From an uncultured Pseudomonadales bacterium (lineage in GTDB: Bacteria > Pseudomonadota > Gammaproteobacteria > Pseudomonadales > UBA7434), in NCBI GenBank assembly GCA_905478995.1, contig CAJQKT010000023.1:1-44960 (forward strand): a stretch of DNA of 44,960 bases, read 5' to 3'. The translations under genes and the position numbers were made by a program. The notes beneath the pieces are model-generated. The model did not search any database and had not been told where the DNA came from. It saw nothing but the letters and a program-made list of their open reading frames with translations. Below, piece after piece: positions 16,125 to 25,294 of this stretch (the first letter of the stretch is position 1; the number at the start of each line of letters is the position of its first letter).

Positions 16125-17339
16125 ATGAAATTGCCGATTTATCTTGACTACTCAGCCACCACGCCGGTCGATGCGGGTGTAGCTGCAAAGATGTCGGAAT
16201 GCTTAACGAACGAAGGCATTTTTGGTAACCCTGCATCCCGTTCGCATCAGTTTGGTTGGCAAGCTGAAGAAGCGGCTGAAACTGCTCGGTCGCAAGTAGC
16301 CGAGCTCATTAATGCTGACCCCCGTGAAATCGTTTGGACCTCAGGTGCAACCGAATCGGATAATCTGGCGATTAAGGGCGCCGCGCACTTTTATCAGGGT
16401 AAGGGTAAGCATATTATTACCTCGTCTATCGAGCATAAAGCGGTGCTCGATACTTGCCGGCAGCTGGAGCGAGAGGGTTTTGAAGTGACTTATCTCAAGC
16501 CCGATAGTGATGGTTTAACTCAGGCTGCTGCGGTAGAGGCTGCGATTCGCGACGACACCATTTTGGTTTCAATTATGCATGCCAATAATGAAATCGGTGT
16601 ATTAAATGATATTGCTGCTATCGGTGAAGTTACCCGGGCGCGAAAAATTATTTTGCACGTGGATGGGGCGCAGTCGGTGGGAAAAATACCTGTTGATATA
16701 GAAGCCTTGAAAATTGATTTGATGTCGATGTCGGCACATAAAATGTATGGTCCCAAAGGTATTGGTGCTTTGTTTGTGCGACGCAAGCCGCGGGTGCGAA
16801 TCGAATCTCAAATGCATGGCGGTGGACAGGAGCGAGGCATGCGATCGGGCACGCTGCCCACGCACCAGCTAGTAGGTTTTGGTGAGGCGGCGCGCATTGC
16901 TCATGAAACAATGGCCGCTGACAATGAGCGCATAGCAGCTTTGCGTGAGCGATTGTGGCAGGGTGTGTGTGACATGGAAGAAGTCTATTTGAATGGTCAT
17001 GGTGAGCATCACTTGCCTGGCATGCTCAATGTCAGTTTTAATTTTGTTGAGGGTGAGTCGCTCATTATGGCACTTAAAGATTTAGCTATATCATCAGGCT
17101 CAGCGTGCACTTCAGCCAGCCTTGAGCCGTCTTATGTGCTGCGAGCGTTGGGTCGTAGCGATGAGTTGGCGCACAGCTCGTTGCGCTTTAGCGTTGGGCG
17201 CTACACCACCGAAGCTGAGATTGATTTCACCATTAAAAAGGTGCGCGCAGCGGTTGAGAAATTACGCGATCTATCTCCTTTATGGGATATGTTCAAAGAT
17301 GGTGTCGATCTAGACTCGGTTAAGTGGGCTGCTCACTAA
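16125..17339 (+). CDS. iscS: Cysteine desulfurase IscS
   Basis: 404 residues, the same length as E. coli IscS. PLP enzyme that takes sulfur from L-cysteine and hands it to IscU and other acceptors. Visible: [16 protein letters not shown], the PLP lysine in [12 protein letters not shown] (~206), and the active-site cysteine loop [20 protein letters not shown] (Cys ~328). ATG 16125 is chosen because GGAG lies six bases upstream; the in-frame TTG at 16113 overlaps that site. Second gene of the isc operon. It probably also supplies tRNA thiolation. Confidence 0.97.
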   Translation: MKLPIYLDYSATTPVDAGVAAKMSECLTNEGIFGNPASRSHQFGWQAEEAAETARSQVAELINADPREIVWTSGATESDNLAIKGAAHFYQGKGKHIITSSIEHKAVLDTCRQLEREGFEVTYLKPDSDGLTQAAAVEAAIRDDTILVSIMHANNEIGVLNDIAAIGEVTRARKIILHVDGAQSVGKIPVDIEALKIDLMSMSAHKMYGPKGIGALFVRRKPRVRIESQMHGGGQERGMRSGTLPTHQLVGFGEAARIAHETMAADNERIAALRERLWQGVCDMEEVYLNGHGEHHLPGMLNVSFNFVEGESLIMALKDLAISSGSACTSASLEPSYVLRALGRSDELAHSSLRFSVGRYTTEAEIDFTIKKVRAAVEKLRDLSPLWDMFKDGVDLDSVKWAAH

Positions 17340-17437
17340 AAAGCTACTCTGCCGGAAGAATGGTATAACTAATTGGTTAAAGCTGACTCTAATACAGAGA
17401 AGGTTTTAAAAAAGCGTTAAAACAGAGGTAAGAACTA

Positions 17438-17833
17438 ATGGCATACGGTAAAAAAGTGCTCGATCATTACGAGAATCCACGCAATGTTGGTAAGTTAGAC
17501 ACGAGTGATGCATCGGTTGGTACTGGTATGGTAGGTGCGCCTGCTTGTGGCGATGTAATGCGCCTGCAAATCAAAGTAAATGACGATGGTGTTATTGAAG
17601 ATGCTAAGTTCAAGACTTATGGCTGTGGCTCGGCTATCGCGTCTAGTTCATTGCTAACAGAATGGGTGAAGGGTAAAACCTTAGACCAGGCCCTGGAAAT
17701 AAAAAATACTGATATCGTCGAAGAGCTGGCTTTACCGCCCGTTAAAATTCACTGCTCGGTACTAGCCGAAGACGCTATTAAGGCGGCTATTTCAGATTTA
17801 AAAGAAAAGTCTGCTGCTCAGGAAGCCGTGTAG
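17438..17833 (+). CDS. iscU: Fe-S cluster scaffold IscU
   Basis: 131 residues. The three scaffold cysteines are visible in [20 protein letters not shown] and [11 protein letters not shown], along with the conserved Asp after the first Cys. The HscA-recognition LPPVK motif is present (ALPPVKIHC). IscU accepts sulfur from IscS, assembles [2Fe-2S] and releases it with HscA/HscB. About 100 bp separate it from iscS. It lies 4 bp before iscA. Confidence 0.97.
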   Translation: MAYGKKVLDHYENPRNVGKLDTSDASVGTGMVGAPACGDVMRLQIKVNDDGVIEDAKFKTYGCGSAIASSSLLTEWVKGKTLDQALEIKNTDIVEELALPPVKIHCSVLAEDAIKAAISDLKEKSAAQEAV

Positions 17834-17837
17834 AACG

Positions 17838-18161
17838 ATGGCTATTACCATGACCGATACGGCTATTCAGCATGTTCGCCAACAACTCGAACAGCGTGGC
17901 GAGGGTGTAGGTATTCGTGTGGGCGTCAAAACTACCGGCTGTTCTGGTATGGCTTACGTGCTCGAATTTGTTGATGATGTTGAAGTCAGTGACGAGGTTT
18001 TTGAATTTCAAGGCGTAAAGCTGGTGGTTGACCCGAAAAGTCTTGTCTATATAGATGGGACTCAAATGGACTTTGTGAAAGAGGGTTTAAACGAAGGTTT
18101 TGAGTTTAAAAACCCCAATGCAGCAGGCGAATGTGGCTGCGGTGAAAGTTTTACTGTGTGA
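17838..18161 (+). CDS. iscA: A-type Fe-S carrier IscA
   Basis: 107 residues. Contains [17 protein letters not shown] with the first conserved Cys (~35) and the C-terminal CGCGESF pair (Cys 99 and 101), the three ligands of A-type carriers. It carries iron or [4Fe-4S] clusters to targets. Its stop TGA overlaps the GTG start of hscB, implying translational coupling. Confidence 0.96.
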   Translation: MAITMTDTAIQHVRQQLEQRGEGVGIRVGVKTTGCSGMAYVLEFVDDVEVSDEVFEFQGVKLVVDPKSLVYIDGTQMDFVKEGLNEGFEFKNPNAAGECGCGESFTV

Positions 18162-18721
18162 GCGCGCCAATAGCTGTGAATATCGAAAGTAATTACTTTA
18201 CGCTGATGGGTTTGCCGCAGCGATTTGAAGTTGATCTCAAGGTTCTGAAAAAAAATTCGCGTGAATTACAGCGAAAATACCACCCTGACCGTTTTTGTAA
18301 CGCAACTCCGCAAGAGCAACGATTAGCGGCGCAGTTTTCTGCGCAAATAAATACTGCTGTGAGTGTGTTGGGTAACCCTGTGCAGCGAGCGATGCATTTG
18401 CTTGCGCTGCAAGGCCTAGTGTTAGATGCTCAAAATTATACGGAAAAAGATAGTGCGTTTTTATTTGAACAAATGGAATTACGTGAGTCTCTTGAGGAAA
18501 GCCGTGATGAGCGAGACGCTAAGACCCTCAAGGCGCTGTTGAGTGACGTTGCTAATTCTTTTCGTGTGGCGCAGCAGGATTTTTCGGCTACCGAAATTGG
18601 TCAGGGCCAAACGCCGGATCTGCCATTGCTGGATAGCCAGGCGCTAGCTGCATTGGTAAGCAAGATGCGTTTTTTCGAAAAGCTCAACGAAGAAGTCAGC
18701 GTGGCGCTTAAGGCATTATAA
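18158..18721 (+). CDS. hscB: J-domain co-chaperone HscB
   Basis: 187 residues. The N-terminal J domain has [14 protein letters not shown] and the HPD loop in KYHPDRF; the C-terminal three-helix bundle binds IscU. HscB delivers IscU to HscA and stimulates its ATPase. The start is GTG at 18158, overlapping the iscA stop by four bases; a GTG for VNIESNYF a few codons later is a less likely alternative. Length is slightly above E. coli HscB (171). Confidence 0.95.
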   Translation: MSAPIAVNIESNYFTLMGLPQRFEVDLKVLKKNSRELQRKYHPDRFCNATPQEQRLAAQFSAQINTAVSVLGNPVQRAMHLLALQGLVLDAQNYTEKDSAFLFEQMELRESLEESRDERDAKTLKALLSDVANSFRVAQQDFSATEIGQGQTPDLPLLDSQALAALVSKMRFFEKLNEEVSVALKAL

Positions 18722-18794
18722 AAGTCGATAGTTCTGCAGCCCTGTTATCAAAACTGATTAGTTTTTTATCCATCACCAATAGAACGAGTTTAGC

Positions 18795-20711
18795 GTGGCG
18801 TTATTAAAAATTTCAGAACCTGGTAAGTCGCCCATGCCTCATCAGTTCAAGCGGGCAGTGGGAATTGACCTTGGCACAACAAATTCGTTAGTGGCTACAG
18901 TGCCGCCTGGCAAGTCTCCGCATGTTATTGTCGATGCTCAAGGAGACGCTTTACTACCTTCTGTTGTTCATTATGCCGAAGATCAAATTAATTTAGTTGG
19001 TCAGCCTGCGCTCGATATGTCTATTGCTGATCCACACAATACATTAGCCTCTTTTAAGCGCTGGATGGGGCGTTCTATAGATGATATTCAAAGCGATGAC
19101 TCTTATGACTACGTAAGGCCGGATGCTGTTGACGGATCGCCTGATGCAAGCAAAGCTTCAGCGTTAGTTGCCGTGCATACGCGGGCTGGAGCTGTGACTG
19201 CGGTTGAGGCCTCTGCTGAGGTTCTTAAAAATCTGGCTGCCCGTGCAGAGAGTGCATTAGGTGGGCAGCTACAGGGTGCCGTTATTACTGTACCCGCATA
19301 TTTTGATGATGCCCAGCGCCAAGCCACTAAAGATGCCGCTATGCTAGCTGGCGTTAATGTGTTGCGGCTGATTAACGAGCCCACGGCTGCGGCTGTGGCT
19401 TATGGTCTAGATAAAGCCGATGATCGCTATATAGCGGTTTATGATTTGGGTGGCGGCACCTTTGATGTTTCTATTTTGCAGCTTAGTGAAGGCGTTTTTG
19501 AAGTGCTGGCTACCGGCGGTAATGCGGCGCTAGGGGGCGATGACTTTGACCGCGCGATTGCTGACTGGGTGTTGGCGCAGGCAGCAGTTTCGGCCGCCGA
19601 TTTAGGTCCTTCAGCGTACCGCCAGTTGCTGCAAGAGTCTCGTGCAGCGAAGCAAGCATTGTCGGAGCACCGTGCAGTGGGGCTTGCGGTAGCCGGCAAT
19701 GGTGTTGATTGGGCTGGTGAGTTGAGTCGACAGCAATTTGAAGAATTGATCGATGGTTTAGTCGAGCAGACGTTAGCTGGTTGCAAAGTCAGCTTAGCTG
19801 ATGCCGATTTAGTTCCGAGTGATATTGGCGATGTAGTCATGGTTGGCGGTTCAACTCGGGTGCCAAGAGTACGCGAGAAGGTGGCGCTGTTATTTGGCCA
19901 AGAGCCGAAGATCGACGTTGACCCCGATCAAGTTGTGGCTCTGGGCGCTGCGATTCAGGCCGATATGTTGGTTGGCAATAATCAAGAGCGCGAATTATTG
20001 TTATTGGATGTGTTGCCGCTTTCATTAGGGATTGAAACTATGGGTGGTTTAGTTGAAAAAATCATTCATCGCAACACATCTATTCCCTGCACTCGCGGCC
20101 AGGAATTCACTACTTATAAAGATGGCCAAACAGCGCTCGCATTGCATGTGCTGCAAGGCGAGCGAGAGCGTGTGGCGGATTGTAGATCGTTAGCCCGCTT
20201 TGAGCTGCGCGGTATACCGGCGATGGTGGCTGGCGCGGCGCATATCCAGGTGACCTTTGATGTTGATGCCAACGGTATGTTGGAGGTGAGTGCGTGCGAG
20301 ACCAATACCGGTGTGGCTGCCAGTATTAAAGTGCAGCCTTCGTATGGGCTAGCGGAATCTCAGATAACGGCTATGTTGCAGGCATCGCATCAGTTTGCGC
20401 GCGACGATCTTGAGGTGCGCGCTTTGATTGAGCAGCGCATCGAAGCTGAGTCGTTGCTCGATGCAGTGCAGGCGGCGCTTCAAGCCGATCGGCATTTACT
20501 TGACGCGAGCGAAGTGCAGCGCATCGATTCGGCTATTACTGAACTCGCTGCTGCAGCCAAGCAGGACGAGGTGGTCTCAATTAAAGATGCTATTGCGCGA
20601 CTAGGTCATCAGACGGAAGCATTTGCTGCGCGGCGTATGAATCAAAGTATTAAGCAGGCATTGCAGGGGCGTCATATTGATGCGATTGCTGATCCTGTGC
20701 AAGATGACTAA
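18795..20711 (+). CDS. hscA: Specialised Hsp70 HscA
   Basis: 638 residues. The opening [17 protein letters not shown] is distinctive of HscA and supports the GTG start at 18795. Hsp70 ATPase signatures: [30 protein letters not shown] and [16 protein letters not shown]. The substrate domain follows from about residue 395 ([17 protein letters not shown]). It recognises the LPPVK motif of IscU and drives cluster transfer with HscB. Length is slightly above E. coli HscA (616). Confidence 0.96.
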   Translation: MALLKISEPGKSPMPHQFKRAVGIDLGTTNSLVATVPPGKSPHVIVDAQGDALLPSVVHYAEDQINLVGQPALDMSIADPHNTLASFKRWMGRSIDDIQSDDSYDYVRPDAVDGSPDASKASALVAVHTRAGAVTAVEASAEVLKNLAARAESALGGQLQGAVITVPAYFDDAQRQATKDAAMLAGVNVLRLINEPTAAAVAYGLDKADDRYIAVYDLGGGTFDVSILQLSEGVFEVLATGGNAALGGDDFDRAIADWVLAQAAVSAADLGPSAYRQLLQESRAAKQALSEHRAVGLAVAGNGVDWAGELSRQQFEELIDGLVEQTLAGCKVSLADADLVPSDIGDVVMVGGSTRVPRVREKVALLFGQEPKIDVDPDQVVALGAAIQADMLVGNNQERELLLLDVLPLSLGIETMGGLVEKIIHRNTSIPCTRGQEFTTYKDGQTALALHVLQGERERVADCRSLARFELRGIPAMVAGAAHIQVTFDVDANGMLEVSACETNTGVAASIKVQPSYGLAESQITAMLQASHQFARDDLEVRALIEQRIEAESLLDAVQAALQADRHLLDASEVQRIDSAITELAAAAKQDEVVSIKDAIARLGHQTEAFAARRMNQSIKQALQGRHIDAIADPVQDD

Positions 20712-20747
20712 TCGAATTATTTAACCTTCAGACAAAGGTAGTTTACT

Positions 20748-21080
20748 GTGCCACAGATTATTGTATTGCCCCATGCCGACCTAGCACCTGAGGGCGCTGC
20801 GTTTGACGCAGCACCTGGCACGACTATTTGCGATGCATTGTTGGCACATCACGTCGATATTGAGCATGCCTGTGAAAAGTCATGCGCCTGCACAACCTGC
20901 CATGTCATTGTTCGTGAGGGTTTCGATTCGCTTGAAGAGGCCGACGATTTAGAAGAGGATTATCTAGACAAGGCTTGGGGCGTGGCTCCGGAAAGTCGCT
21001 TGAGTTGCCAGGCGCTCGTAGCCGATCAAGATTTGGTGGTTGAAATTCCTAAATACACAATCAATCATGCTAGAGAATAG
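20748..21080 (+). CDS. fdx: [2Fe-2S] ferredoxin of the isc operon
   Basis: 110 residues with GTG start at 20748. Adrenodoxin-type ligands are present: CEKSCACTTCHVIV (Cys at spacing C-x5-C-x2-C) and a fourth Cys in RLSCQALV. It supplies electrons for cluster assembly or persulfide reduction on IscU. Position between hscA and iscX is the canonical one. The C-terminal VVEIPKYTINHARE is typical of Isc ferredoxins. Confidence 0.96.
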   Translation: MPQIIVLPHADLAPEGAAFDAAPGTTICDALLAHHVDIEHACEKSCACTTCHVIVREGFDSLEEADDLEEDYLDKAWGVAPESRLSCQALVADQDLVVEIPKYTINHARE

Positions 21081-21156
21081 AATACTAAACGTGTTGTAGC
21101 ATAAATGACGTTGAGACCTGAATTTTTAAAACTAAATTGTAAGAGGGCTGCTCACC

Positions 21157-21351
21157 ATGCGCTGGACTGATATAAATGACATTGCTATTGAGCTGTGCGA
21201 TGCCCATCCCGATGTAAACCCCTTGGCCATCAACTTTGTTGACCTTCGCAATTGGGTTATTTCGCTAGATGATTTTGATGACGACCCAGATCGTTGCGGC
21301 GAAAAACTTCTTGAGGGGATTCAAATGGCCTGGATTGAAGAGGCTAGCTAG
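21157..21351 (+). CDS. iscX: IscX (YfhJ) Fe-S assembly modulator
   Basis: 64 residues, a small acidic protein beginning MRWTDINDIAIELCDAHPDV. It contains VDLRNWVISLDDFDDDP and the usual C-terminal LEGIQMAWIEE. IscX binds IscS and modulates sulfur transfer depending on iron. AGAGGG lies nine bases before the ATG. It is the last gene of the operon; the stop is only 13 bp from the convergent stop of the ScfR-type regulator. Confidence 0.95.
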   Translation: MRWTDINDIAIELCDAHPDVNPLAINFVDLRNWVISLDDFDDDPDRCGEKLLEGIQMAWIEEAS

Positions 21352-21364
21352 TAAGCTGGATTTG

Positions 21365-22882
21365 TTAATCCTTGCAGCACGGAGTGCGGGGGCATTGACT
21401 GCGACGTGGGCAAATTAGTCGCGCTTCCTTTTCTATCCCCCTCTCTAACCAACCAATATTCAGTATTTTTGCCACAGCTGTGAGTGCTTGTTTGGGTGCC
21501 TTGGGTAGCACATTGCTGCCGCCATTTTGCAGGCACGCTTGCTTCATTTCTTCGGCAATTTCGGTCGCGGGTAGGCCTTGTGCCTTCAATGCGGGAACTA
21601 CATCGATGCCGGCGCACAGCACATGCGGCTTGTCCGCAAGATCTTTGACTTTAATCGATTCGCAGGCATAGATTCGGGCACCGTTAGCGGTTTCTAGAAT
21701 GGATATTTGTGCCGAAGATTCTTTAGATTGCGTGTCTAGCATTCTAAACACTGCCCAGTGCTGGCAGGGGTCTTGTACCATGCGCATATTGCCCCACGGC
21801 AGTGGAATACCATTACCGCGGTATACCGCGTTAAGTTTGCCAGGTGGGTAGGCATCAAAGTAATGCCAGTGTGGATAGTTCGACACTGCGGTCATCCGGC
21901 GCAATGCAACGGCGGCGGTAACGTTTAACGTTTTGGCCACACTAATTTCATGCGCTTGTTGTTCGAGCAGTCTGCGAAACGGCACGCGTGGGCAGAGCAG
22001 GGCGCCGGCAAAATAGCTTACTTCAAAGTCGCGCCAAGCCTGTAAGATTTCTTGGGCGTTGACACTCTCCGTACTATGCACTTGCGAAAAATGAGAATTA
22101 TCGTCGACGCTACTTCCTTCTCGGCTAGCAAACAGCATGCTGGTCACTTCGTCGGTTGCATGTAGCACCATATGACCAATATGTGCGGCCAAATCATATT
22201 TTAAACGTGTAGGCTGCTTTTTTAATGAGTGATGAATATTTATCGTGTTGGGGGGCTCGAAGAAAGATCGTATAAATGTGTTAGGTGGATAGCCTGACCG
22301 TTTTATTAAATGCTCGGGTAGCTGTTTAAACCAATTGATGGATAAGTTCATGTGTTTGCAAATAGTAAGCAAAGCCTCAACATCCATCGGCATTTGTTTT
22401 TTGCCCGTCTCTTCGGCGGCTCGCTCTAGGTCGGGAAAGCGGTTTTGGTTTTTTTCTTGATGGGCTCGAATAAGTAGGTGCGCAAATTCTCTGCCAGTGA
22501 CGCCCGACTGCGAAAGTAATTCGGGGATGGCTATTTGCAGGTTTTCTTCAGAGAATAAAAAACCGGGTTCGAGTGCAATGCCTTGAATACCGCCTTGGCC
22601 ACTTTTGTCGGGCACAATAGAAGTGCTCTCTGCGGTATTGTCGAGAAACCAGTTCTGATCTTTTTGGAAAACTTTGGCGATAACGCCTAACATTGATGCA
22701 CTAGGCACGCGTTTTCCGCGCTCGATCATAGACAGATAAGAAACGGACGGGGCTGACTCTGGGTCGATTTTGACGCAGCGAGCCGAGAGGTCTTCCATGG
22801 TCAAGTTGTTGTTTTTACGCAGGTTTCTTATTTTTGTGCCTAAGAAGTGTGCGTTTCGTATGACTGTTTTGGATGGTTTCAT
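21365..22882 (-). CDS. ScfR-type (short-chain fatty acyl) transcriptional regulator
   Basis: 505 residues. N-terminal XRE-type helix-turn-helix (~12-75: LSMIERGKRVPSASML) is followed by an IrrE-like domain in which the zinc-protease motif is degenerate (AAHIGHMVLH, lacking the HExxH glutamate). The C-terminal DUF2083-type ligand domain ends in a Cys-rich stretch (CPRRSQCPRTPCCKD). Proteins of this layout (RamB/ScfR type) control acetate and glyoxylate-cycle genes in other bacteria. The gene is divergent from aceA with only 183 bp between starts, which supports control of aceA. There is no Shine-Dalgarno before ATG 22882; a palindrome occupies that position, so autorepression or leaderless translation is possible. 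Confidence 0.87.
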   Translation of the reverse strand: MKPSKTVIRNAHFLGTKIRNLRKNNNLTMEDLSARCVKIDPESAPSVSYLSMIERGKRVPSASMLGVIAKVFQKDQNWFLDNTAESTSIVPDKSGQGGIQGIALEPGFLFSEENLQIAIPELLSQSGVTGREFAHLLIRAHQEKNQNRFPDLERAAEETGKKQMPMDVEALLTICKHMNLSINWFKQLPEHLIKRSGYPPNTFIRSFFEPPNTINIHHSLKKQPTRLKYDLAAHIGHMVLHATDEVTSMLFASREGSSVDDNSHFSQVHSTESVNAQEILQAWRDFEVSYFAGALLCPRVPFRRLLEQQAHEISVAKTLNVTAAVALRRMTAVSNYPHWHYFDAYPPGKLNAVYRGNGIPLPWGNMRMVQDPCQHWAVFRMLDTQSKESSAQISILETANGARIYACESIKVKDLADKPHVLCAGIDVVPALKAQGLPATEIAEEMKQACLQNGGSNVLPKAPKQALTAVAKILNIGWLERGIEKEARLICPRRSQCPRTPCCKD

Positions 22883-22884
22883 TT

Positions 22885-22942
22885 TGTAAAGTTTACATTG
22901 TGAAATTTCTATTGTGTAATTTTAATCTATTATTTTGTACAA
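22885..22942. promoter_or_regulatory. Operator-like cluster between regulator and aceA
   Basis: Three motifs in 58 bp. A palindrome TGTAAA-G-TTTACA lies at 22885-22897, abutting the regulator start. A direct repeat ATTGTGAAATTT / ATTGTGTAATTT lies at 22897-22908 and 22911-22922. A palindrome TTGTACAA lies at 22935-22942. The AT-rich stretch also holds a TATTAT -10-like box at 22928. Likely binding sites of the adjacent regulator. Confidence 0.55.
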
Positions 22943-22960
22943 TTCAACCAACCCACAGAG

Positions 22961-23014
22961 CCCACGTCCAGAGGATCGTCAATCTAGCCCGTTGTGGACG
23001 TAGGCCTTTTTACA
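22961..23014 (+). other. Terminator-like hairpin in the aceA leader
   Basis: GCCCACGTCC (22960-22969) pairs with GGACGTAGGC (22996-23005) with one mismatch across a 26-base loop, followed by CTTTTTACATTTT. It lies 60-100 bp before the aceA ATG. It may be an attenuator or an extra protein-binding inverted repeat. Confidence 0.5.
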
Positions 23015-23065
23015 TTTTGAATGTACTCCACCATTAATTTATTGTTAGAGGAAGCCCAAAAAATC

Positions 23066-24664
23066 ATGAGCAATTATCAAGATGCGGTCAAAAATGCTGA
23101 GCTAAGTGTTGCCAAATATGGCGAGCACTTTAAAGCTGTTAATCCTGAGTCTGTTGCGCGTATGCGGCTGCAAAATCGTTTTCATTCGGGGCTTGATATC
23201 GCACGTTATACGGCAACTATTATGCGCGAAGATATGGCTGCCTATGACGTTGATTCTTCGAAGTACACACAATCTTTAGGCTGCTGGCATGGTTTTATTG
23301 GCCAGCAAAAAATGATTTCCATTAAAAAGCATTTTGGCGATACGCGGCAGCGTTACTTGTATCTTTCGGGTTGGATGGTAGCCGCTTTACGCTCAGAGTT
23401 TGGTCCTTTACCTGATCAATCGATGCATGAAAAAACCAGTGTCTCCGCGTTAATTGCAGAGTTATATGACTTCCTTAAGCAGGCAGATGCCCGCGAATTG
23501 CGGCATTTATTTAAAGATCTCGATGCGGCCCGTGCTGCCGGCGATGAAGTTGCCGAAAAAGACACGCAAAATAAAATAGATAATTTTCAAACGCATGTTG
23601 TACCTATTGTTGCCGATATTGACGCGGGATTTGGCAATGAAGAAGCTACCTATTTATTGGCTAAAAAAATGATTGAAGCGGGTGCTTGCTGCATTCAAAT
23701 TGAAAACCAAGTTTCCGATGCCAAGCAGTGCGGGCATCAAGATGGCAAGGTGACGGTACCGCACGAAGACTTCTTGGCAAAAATAAATGCGGTGCGTTAT
23801 GCATTTCTTGAGTTGGGTGTAGACGACGGTGTTATCGTGGCGCGTACCGATTCACTGGGTGCTGGGTTGACCCAAAAGATCCCAGTATCGCAAGAGCCCG
23901 GTGACCTCGCTTCACAATATAACGCTTATATTGAAGGAGAGGAGGTCAGCTCTACCGACGATTTGCGCGAAGGCGATATGGTCATTCGCCGTGATGGTAA
24001 AACTATTCGTCCTGAGCGGTTACCTAACGGTTTGGTGCGCTTTAAGGCAGGCACAGGCGAAGATCGCTGTGTGCTTGACTGTATTACATCGCTGCAAAAT
24101 GGCGCAGATCTACTTTGGATTGAGACTGAGAAACCACACATTGGCCAAATAGCGGGCATGGTAAATAGGATTCGTGAAGTGGTACCAAACGCCAAATTGG
24201 TCTACAACAACAGCCCGTCCTTCAATTGGACGTTGAGTTTCCGTCAGCAAGTTTTCGATACTTGGCAGACTGAGGGTAAAGATGTCTCAGGCTATGTGCG
24301 CGATGAGTTAATGAGTGTTGACTACGATGAGACTGCGTTATCTGTTGAGGCTGACGAGCAGATTCGTTCTTTCCAAAAAAATGCGGCTGCGCAGGCTGGA
24401 ATCTTCCACCATTTAATTACGCTACCTACTTATCATACGGCAGCACTATCGACTGACAACTTGGCTAAAGATTACTTTGGCGACGAAGGGATGCTTGCTT
24501 ATGTTGCCGGTGTGCAGCGACGTGAAATTCGTCAAGGCTTGGCTACTGTTAAGCATCAAGATATGGCCGGAAGTAATATTGGCGATGACCACAAAGAGTA
24601 TTTCTCGGGTGGTAATGCACTAAAAGCTTCAGGTAAAGACAACACAATGAATCAATTCGGCTAG
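23066..24664 (+). CDS. aceA: Isocitrate lyase (large, pseudomonad-type)
   Basis: 532 residues from ATG 23066. Cleaves isocitrate to glyoxylate and succinate, the first step of the glyoxylate shunt. Family text includes YTQSLGCWHGFIGQQKMISIKKHF (in part GCWHGFIGQQKM), VADIDAGFGNEEATYLL, and the catalytic loop AKQCGHQDGKVTVPH. The ~530-residue length marks the larger subclass seen in Pseudomonas rather than the ~435-residue E. coli form. ATG 23066 matches family starts (MSNYQ...); the in-frame ATG 23021 would add 15 residues. The malate synthase gene is not in this window. The gene ends at a strong terminator. Confidence 0.96.
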   Translation: MSNYQDAVKNAELSVAKYGEHFKAVNPESVARMRLQNRFHSGLDIARYTATIMREDMAAYDVDSSKYTQSLGCWHGFIGQQKMISIKKHFGDTRQRYLYLSGWMVAALRSEFGPLPDQSMHEKTSVSALIAELYDFLKQADARELRHLFKDLDAARAAGDEVAEKDTQNKIDNFQTHVVPIVADIDAGFGNEEATYLLAKKMIEAGACCIQIENQVSDAKQCGHQDGKVTVPHEDFLAKINAVRYAFLELGVDDGVIVARTDSLGAGLTQKIPVSQEPGDLASQYNAYIEGEEVSSTDDLREGDMVIRRDGKTIRPERLPNGLVRFKAGTGEDRCVLDCITSLQNGADLLWIETEKPHIGQIAGMVNRIREVVPNAKLVYNNSPSFNWTLSFRQQVFDTWQTEGKDVSGYVRDELMSVDYDETALSVEADEQIRSFQKNAAAQAGIFHHLITLPTYHTAALSTDNLAKDYFGDEGMLAYVAGVQRREIRQGLATVKHQDMAGSNIGDDHKEYFSGGNALKASGKDNTMNQFG

Positions 24665-24693
24665 TGCCATGTTGATATGATTTCCCTTTTGAG

Positions 24694-24729
24694 GCTGCGC
24701 TGATATATTTTTGGCGCGGCTTTTTTTTT
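24694..24729 (+). terminator. Intrinsic terminator after aceA
   Basis: GCTGCGC, a 13-base loop, GCGCGGC, then nine T. One G-T type pair in a 7-bp stem. It separates aceA from rraA. Confidence 0.85.
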
Positions 24730-24778
24730 GGCTAGCGGCACGGATTTTTTAGCGCAAAGATTTAGGTGTAATGCCACT

Positions 24779-25258
24779 ATGAAAACGACAGACCTTATCG
24801 ACAAGTACGAAGATGCCTTGAGCGTCGTTAATATCGCGGCTTATCAACATTATGGGACTAAGCGAGAGTTTCATGGCAAGGTGATCACCGTTCGATGCTT
24901 CGAAGACAACACAAAAGCCAAGGCATTACTGGAAACTCAGGGTGACGGCAGAGTCTTAGTAATTGATGGCAGGGCTTCCTATGGAAGGGCGTTGATGGGT
25001 GATAACGTAGCAGCTATTGCCATCAAGAATGGTTGGGAGGGTGTTATTGTCAACGGTTACATTCGTGATGTTGCCGATATTAACCACATGCCGATTGGCG
25101 TGGTGGCGCTGGGTTCAACACCAAGAAGGCCAAAAAAAAATAATGACGGGGAACGTAATATCACGCTTTCATTTGCCGATGCGCAATTTGTTCCAGGCAG
25201 CTATGTTTATGTCGATGACGATGGCATGCTTTTGTCAGCGACGGAGATTTTTTTATAG
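24779..25258 (+). CDS. rraA: RraA, regulator of RNase E activity
   Basis: 159 residues, close to E. coli RraA (161). Conserved stretches include FHGKVITVRCFEDN, VLVIDGRASYGRALMGDN, NGWEGVIVNGYIRDV and GSYVYVDDDGMLLS. RraA binds the RNase E C-terminal scaffold and slows mRNA turnover in E. coli; the fold is also found in aldolases (4-hydroxy-4-methyl-2-oxoglutarate aldolase), so an enzymatic relative is a weaker alternative. ATG 24779 is chosen over the upstream in-frame 24728, which lies in the terminator T-run. It has its own transcription unit after the aceA terminator. Confidence 0.9.
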   Translation: MKTTDLIDKYEDALSVVNIAAYQHYGTKREFHGKVITVRCFEDNTKAKALLETQGDGRVLVIDGRASYGRALMGDNVAAIAIKNGWEGVIVNGYIRDVADINHMPIGVVALGSTPRRPKKNNDGERNITLSFADAQFVPGSYVYVDDDGMLLSATEIFL

Positions 25259-25294
25259 CTAGCGTAACTTGGCGCTGCAAATAGCTGGGTATTT

